The position numbers were made by a program, and so were the translations under genes. A stretch of 10,190 bases of DNA, from contig CALAFB010000021.1 in NCBI GenBank assembly GCA_937891135.1, positions 1-10,190 of the forward strand, written 5' to 3'. Positions 7,116 to 10,190 of the stretch are shown in pieces. The notes under the pieces were generated by a model. That model saw nothing but the letters and a program-made list of their open reading frames with translations, was not told the origin of the DNA and did no database searches. Each line of letters opens with the position of its first letter. Within the stretch, counting starts at the first letter, position 1. The DNA comes from an uncultured Elusimicrobium sp. (GTDB lineage: Bacteria; Elusimicrobiota; Elusimicrobia; Elusimicrobiales; Elusimicrobiaceae).

Positions 7116-9542
7116 TTAGCTGCGTCGTCTTAAGTCTGTTTCCTTTTCCAGCACGCCCACAAGGGTACGGCCATCTATTCGGAAAGTTACTTTGCCGCCC
7201 AGGCTTTCGCGGGGTTCCAGCATATCGCGCAGCTTATCCAATGGGGCCACCACTTCGGGGTTATTCACCGCGCCCGCGTATTCGCCAAACATACCCAGCG
7301 TAGGGCCATAGGCGATACCGCCGCTTGCAAACTTCGGGATAGCCAGGATAGCGCCAATAACAGACGCTATGGCTGCGACGGCAAGTATAGGCCCCACGTA
7401 TGGAATAGACGACACGGCGGACGCTGCGCCACTACCGGCGGCGGCTGTGCGGGCGGTCGCTACGCCATACTCGGAAGCGATAAGGCCAGCGTTTGCGCCG
7501 ATCTCCTGGCTTGCCGCGTTCACTTCTGCGTTAGCTTCCGCACTTACGGCGGCGGCTTCCGCAGTCTTCGCCACGGTGTGCGCTTCCGTAATGCCGGTAA
7601 GCGTCTGGATAATCGCTATAATGCCCTTTATGCCATCCACGATACTAAAGAAGCCATCTACAATACCGGACAGCTTTTGCCAGGCATTGCCGTTACCCTC
7701 GATAGCATCGGTTATGCCCTCTACACCGCTGCCCACGTTCTTAAGACCGCCCCACGTGGAGCGCAGCGCGTCGCCAGCCTTAACGCTGGCCTTTTCGGCT
7801 TCTTCGCCCGCGTGCTTTATAGCATCAGCCTTATCGTTCCACAGGGCTATTTCCTTGTTAATCGCGGCGGCTTCTTCCAGGCTGGCGTTTTGCAGCTTCG
7901 CTTGCAGTATATCCAGGTTACCGGAAATCTCGGCCAGTGTAGCCGCGTCAGTCTTCCAGATCGGGCCGTTATCCTCTACGCCGCTGCTTACTTCTTCGGC
8001 CACTTCCACACCCAGTTTGTGGTATTTGTCCAGCTGGCTTTCATAGGCGGCCAGTTCCTGGTTAATAGCCGTAATAGCGGCTTCGCTGGTGGCTTCTTCC
8101 AGCCGCTTTCGCGCATCCGCTATCTGGGCTTCCAGCTGTCCGATAATGCCGGTTGGCGCGGCGGGTTCCACAGCCGTGCCGGTAGCCTTGCCTGTACCGG
8201 TTCCGGCGGTCTTCTTTCCGGCGTCCGCGTATTTGTTTGCCAGGGCGTCCACGTCCAGGCCGCTGTCGCCGGTGGTCTTCACGTCCACCGATACTTCGGC
8301 TTTCTTACCGCCCAAGCCCAATATCTTTTGCAGCCACTCCCACGCCTGTTTCGCTTTGTCGATAAGCCACTGGAAAGCCTTAACCAGACTGCCCATAATG
8401 GCGTCGGCCAGGGGTTTAATAACACCCCATACCTGGTTACAGATATTACGGAAGTCCTCGCTGTTGTTATAGGCGGCCACCAGGGCTGCTACCAGCCCGC
8501 TAATGGCCGTAATAACTATGCCGATAGGGTTAGCGGACAGTACCAGGTTTAGCACTTTCTGCACGGCAGCCCAGGCTTTGGTAGCCACGGCTACCGCCTT
8601 TTCAGCGACGGCGGCAGCAGCGGTGGCCACCTTGTTTTTGATAACTGCGGCAGTGGAGACGGCAAACGCCTTTACGCTGGCGTATACAGTGGTGGTAAGG
8701 GTCTTAATGCCGGAAGACAGCGTAGTAATGCTGGCCAGGGCCGTAACCGTGGAAGACGCGATAGTAACAAAGGGCATAGCACCGTTAGCCAGCTGGCCCA
8801 GCTGCTCTTTAATGTCGCCCAGCTTGTTAGCTAACTGCGCCTGCTTACCGCTGTCTGTGGCGGCTAACTGGGCGTTCATATCGCCCACGTTGTTAGTAAT
8901 AACCTGCGCCAGGACGGCCGCGCGCTCGCTCTCCGTGCCATACTTAAGCACCTGCGCTTCGGCTTCGCTAAAAGTGATGCCTACGCGGGTAAGGGCCGAT
9001 ACCTGGCCCTGCATAGCCTTGCCCATAAGGTTAGCCACGCTTACCGCGTCGCTCTGCGTAGCACTCACGCCGTTCTGCTGGGCTATTAAGTTGTTCATAG
9101 CCGGCAGCAGGGTTTCTATGCTGCTTTTCTCTTTAAGGAAAGTGGCCACCTGCTGGGCACCGGCCAGCTGCACTTCGTCGCCCACTACACCCAGTTTCTG
9201 CTGCTCACTGGCCAGCTGCTTAATGCTGGCTATTTCGTCGTCAGTGGCGCCCATACGCTGGCGCATAACGGTGGCCAGTTTGGTTTCCGCTAATTCCTGC
9301 TGCTGGTAGGACTTCGACAAATCGCCCATAAAACTTTGCAACTGGCCAAAGCTGCGCTGCGCAGCATCTATGCCGGTGGCCAGTGCCGCGAAGTTTATTA
9401 CGTTACCTTTGAGCTGTTTTGCTTCGGAAAGGGTGGCTGTAATCGCCTGCTTTAAGCCATTGGCGTCCTGCGCCAGGGTCTTAAAGCCGTTACCGTCTCC
9501 GTCCAGCTTGAAAGTTATGGATATAGTGCTTTTGCCAGCCAT
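7116..9542 (-). CDS. Phage tail tape measure protein (808 aa)
   Basis: It sets tail length and is ejected with the DNA. The N-terminus (1-110) is helical, with QQELAETKLATVMRQRMGA. Residues 110-230 fit the phage-tail minor/tape measure family, with GDEVQLAGAQQVATFL, VANLMGKAMQGQVSALTRVG and LKYGTESERAAV. Hydrophobic stretches lie at about 255-300, 331-358 (NPIGIVITAISGLVAALVAAYNNS, a recurrent tape measure motif) and 710-736. A Gly/Thr/Ala linker (about 440-465) leads to two similar coiled-coil segments (463-515 and 537-586). The end (FASGGIAYGPTLGMFGEYAGA, NNPEVVAPLDKLRDML) is the common C-terminal signature. By the usual 0.15 nm per residue, 808 residues suggest a tail near 120 nm. No muramidase or peptidase motif is seen. 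The ATG lies 4 bp after the chaperone stop and has an upstream AGGAGAGGA. Confidence 0.95.
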   Translation of the reverse strand: MAGKSTISITFKLDGDGNGFKTLAQDANGLKQAITATLSEAKQLKGNVINFAALATGIDAAQRSFGQLQSFMGDLSKSYQQQELAETKLATVMRQRMGATDDEIASIKQLASEQQKLGVVGDEVQLAGAQQVATFLKEKSSIETLLPAMNNLIAQQNGVSATQSDAVSVANLMGKAMQGQVSALTRVGITFSEAEAQVLKYGTESERAAVLAQVITNNVGDMNAQLAATDSGKQAQLANKLGDIKEQLGQLANGAMPFVTIASSTVTALASITTLSSGIKTLTTTVYASVKAFAVSTAAVIKNKVATAAAAVAEKAVAVATKAWAAVQKVLNLVLSANPIGIVITAISGLVAALVAAYNNSEDFRNICNQVWGVIKPLADAIMGSLVKAFQWLIDKAKQAWEWLQKILGLGGKKAEVSVDVKTTGDSGLDVDALANKYADAGKKTAGTGTGKATGTAVEPAAPTGIIGQLEAQIADARKRLEEATSEAAITAINQELAAYESQLDKYHKLGVEVAEEVSSGVEDNGPIWKTDAATLAEISGNLDILQAKLQNASLEEAAAINKEIALWNDKADAIKHAGEEAEKASVKAGDALRSTWGGLKNVGSGVEGITDAIEGNGNAWQKLSGIVDGFFSIVDGIKGIIAIIQTLTGITEAHTVAKTAEAAAVSAEANAEVNAASQEIGANAGLIASEYGVATARTAAAGSGAASAVSSIPYVGPILAVAAIASVIGAILAIPKFASGGIAYGPTLGMFGEYAGAVNNPEVVAPLDKLRDMLEPRESLGGKVTFRIDGRTLVGVLEKETDLRRRS

Positions 9543-9546
9543 TGTA

Positions 9547-9897
9547 CTAGTCCTCTCCTAAGCGGTGTAACAATTCCTTAAAGCGTTCGTGTTTCTGCTC
9601 CTTTGTCAGCGGCTGCGCGTCGGCCGTTGAGGTGGCGCGCTTTCGCTTGCGATCCCACGGAAGCGGTAGCAGTTTTTCCGGGGTCAATGTCTTTTTGACG
9701 TGCGGCTGGATTGCAATAGCGGCCAGTATTCGCGTCCGTTCCCATTCGCCCTGCTGTAAGGCTTCCTGCTGCTGGTACCACGCCTTGTTTATGGCTGCAA
9801 ATTCCTGCGTATACAGGTTGCAAAAGTCGTCGTACGACAGGCCGATACAGCCCAGGGCCACGCCCAGCAGATCGTAGACGCCCGCAGGGCTTACGCT
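9547..9897 (-). CDS. Tail assembly chaperone, -1 frame extension (gpT-like part of gpGT)
   Basis: This frame supplies the second half of a predicted frameshift fusion with the gene at the right edge. From the slippery site it reads SVSPAGVYDLLGVALGCIGL and on to LLHRLGED, 116 residues with no stop. The block VYDLLGVALGCIGLSYDDFC then LYTQEFAAINKAWYQQQE is typical of the downstream chaperone partner in tail operons, which recruits the tape measure protein. The middle (QPHVKKTLTPEKLLPLPWDRKRKRA) is basic. A GTG at 9861 could be called as the start, but it would cut off the conserved-looking DLLG helix and has no ribosome-binding site, so expression by frameshifting is more likely. In lambda, gpG and gpGT bind the tape measure during assembly and are absent from the mature virion. 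Fusion length counted inside the window is 98 + 116 = 214 residues. Confidence 0.82.
   Translation of the reverse strand, partial: SVSPAGVYDLLGVALGCIGLSYDDFCNLYTQEFAAINKAWYQQQEALQQGEWERTRILAAIAIQPHVKKTLTPEKLLPLPWDRKRKRATSTADAQPLTKEQKHERFKELLHRLGED
9551..9559 (-). promoter_or_regulatory. Shine-Dalgarno-like site of the tape measure gene
   Basis: AGGAGAGGA lies inside the last codons of the chaperone frame, 8 bases before the tape measure ATG. It is the only clear purine-rich ribosome-binding site among the genes here; the other starts show little or nothing. It supports the ATG at 9540-9542 as the true start. Confidence 0.55.
9880..9890 (-). promoter_or_regulatory. Possible frameshift-stimulating hairpin
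   Basis: On the mRNA strand GCCC TGC GGGC forms a 4-bp all-GC stem with a 3-base loop. It starts 6 nucleotides after the slippery heptamer, a usual spacing for stimulatory structures. The stem is short and may be chance in GC-rich coding sequence, and I could not find a convincing pseudoknot partner by eye. Confidence 0.3.
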
Positions 9898-10190
9898 TTT
9901 GGGTCGGTGCCGGAAGCTTCGCCGCCGTTGCCGTCTTGCACCGCAGCGGCCCAGGCGTTCATATCGTCGGGGTCGATGCTGTCTGCAAACTCAATCAGCG
10001 ATAAGTCAAACTGTTTCTGTTCACGTGCGCAGGCAGACTTAATGCAACACCACAAATACGTACAAAGTTCCGTAAAGCTGCTGGCGTCCATTTCGGTAAT
10101 TTCCTTACCGGTCTGCTCCTTAAAACGGAGCATAGCCCCCATCGTAGGCCGACAGGGGTATGCTTCGCCGTTAATCTTGATTTCGATTTT
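9891..10190 (-). CDS. Tail assembly chaperone (gpG-like), 5' end off the window
   Basis: The frame is open to the right edge and begins there as KIEIKINGEAYPCRPTMG. An internal ATG at 10142 is not the true start, because the 16 codons before it are in frame and look like the protein's first beta strand. Probably only a Met, or a few residues, is missing. The visible 99 residues contain PTMGAMLRFKEQTGKEI and an alpha-helical C-terminal part with cysteines (CTYLWCCIKSACAREQ) and SLIEFADSIDPDDMNAW, which fits a small tail chaperone. Its gene lies directly before the T-like frame and the tape measure, the classic order. The gene ends CCA AAA GCG TAA, and the heptamer C CCA AAA allows a -1 slip into the next frame. 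It is expected to coat the tape measure in the cytoplasm during assembly. Confidence 0.85.
   Translation of the reverse strand, partial: KIEIKINGEAYPCRPTMGAMLRFKEQTGKEITEMDASSFTELCTYLWCCIKSACAREQKQFDLSLIEFADSIDPDDMNAWAAAVQDGNGGEASGTDPKA
9897..9903 (-). promoter_or_regulatory. Programmed -1 frameshift slippery site (CCCAAAA)
   Basis: The heptamer is C CCA AAA in the reading frame of the upstream gene, a correct X XXY YYZ site for simultaneous slippage of both tRNAs. Slipping by -1 moves the ribosome into the frame of the next gene one codon before the GCG TAA end. That keeps the open frame of the second product and gives the G/GT pair known from lambda and conserved in many dsDNA phage tail operons. 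The heptamer is read directly from the sequence; actual use of it is inferred. Confidence 0.8.

Noticed and set aside
7369..9309. Long plus-strand frames opposite the tape measure gene
   Set aside because: They are Ala/Ser-rich shadows of the Ala-rich tape measure codons, with no start signal or domain.
9859..9861. GTG as an independent start for the second chaperone frame
   Set aside because: It has no ribosome-binding site, and the 12 codons before it back to the slippery heptamer encode part of the conserved-looking helix. Frameshift expression explains the locus better, though reinitiation is not excluded.
1..10190. Defence island, CRISPR array, tRNA, insertion sequence or lysis cassette
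   Set aside because: The window is tiled by tail genes with only tiny gaps. No direct-repeat array, transposase, holin or endolysin pattern was seen.

Overview
The window is a slice of a tailed-phage (or prophage) genome. It holds part of the tail module of a long-tailed, siphovirus-like phage, probably one infecting a member of the phylum Bacteroidota. That assignment comes from recognising the protein styles: the tape measure C-terminus, the tail-tip protein that opens MAKQLRYAGEFLSRAG, and the small protein that opens MARYIKANPKVAAFLG. All are familiar from Bacteroides, Parabacteroides and Alistipes prophages. No search could be run. By eye the base composition is a little above 50% GC, which fits a GC-richer host such as Alistipes better than a typical Bacteroides; this is only a hint. 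Ribosome-binding sites are weak or absent before most genes, as is usual in Bacteroidota.

Every real gene lies on the minus strand, so the window reads as one operon from right to left. At the right edge (about 9891-10190) is the 3' part of a small tail assembly chaperone of the lambda gpG kind. Its end carries a CCCAAAA slippery heptamer one codon before the stop. The -1 frame continues without a stop into the next reading frame (9547-9897), giving a predicted gpGT-like fusion. The tape measure protein follows (7116-9542, 808 aa), then a 771-aa tail-tip or hub protein (4799-7114), a 575-aa tail fibre or tip protein (3065-4792), a 387-aa beta-rich structural protein (1896-3059), a 136-aa protein with a very acidic tail (1466-1876), a 349-aa Ig-like tail protein (413-1462), and a further tail-fibre protein whose 3' end runs off the left edge (1-407).

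The order follows tail assembly. The chaperones coat or fold the tape measure, which sets tail length. The tip hub nucleates the tail, and the downstream genes supply the adsorption apparatus. Gaps between successive stop and start codons are 1-19 bp, apart from the frameshift overlap, and no stretch of 300 bases lacks a gene. I found no promoter, factor-independent terminator, tRNA, CRISPR array, insertion sequence or att site.

I do not see a wholly new system here. The features most worth following are the programmed frameshift, the absence of a separate distal tail protein between tape measure and hub, and sequence modules that appear to be shared among the receptor-side proteins.
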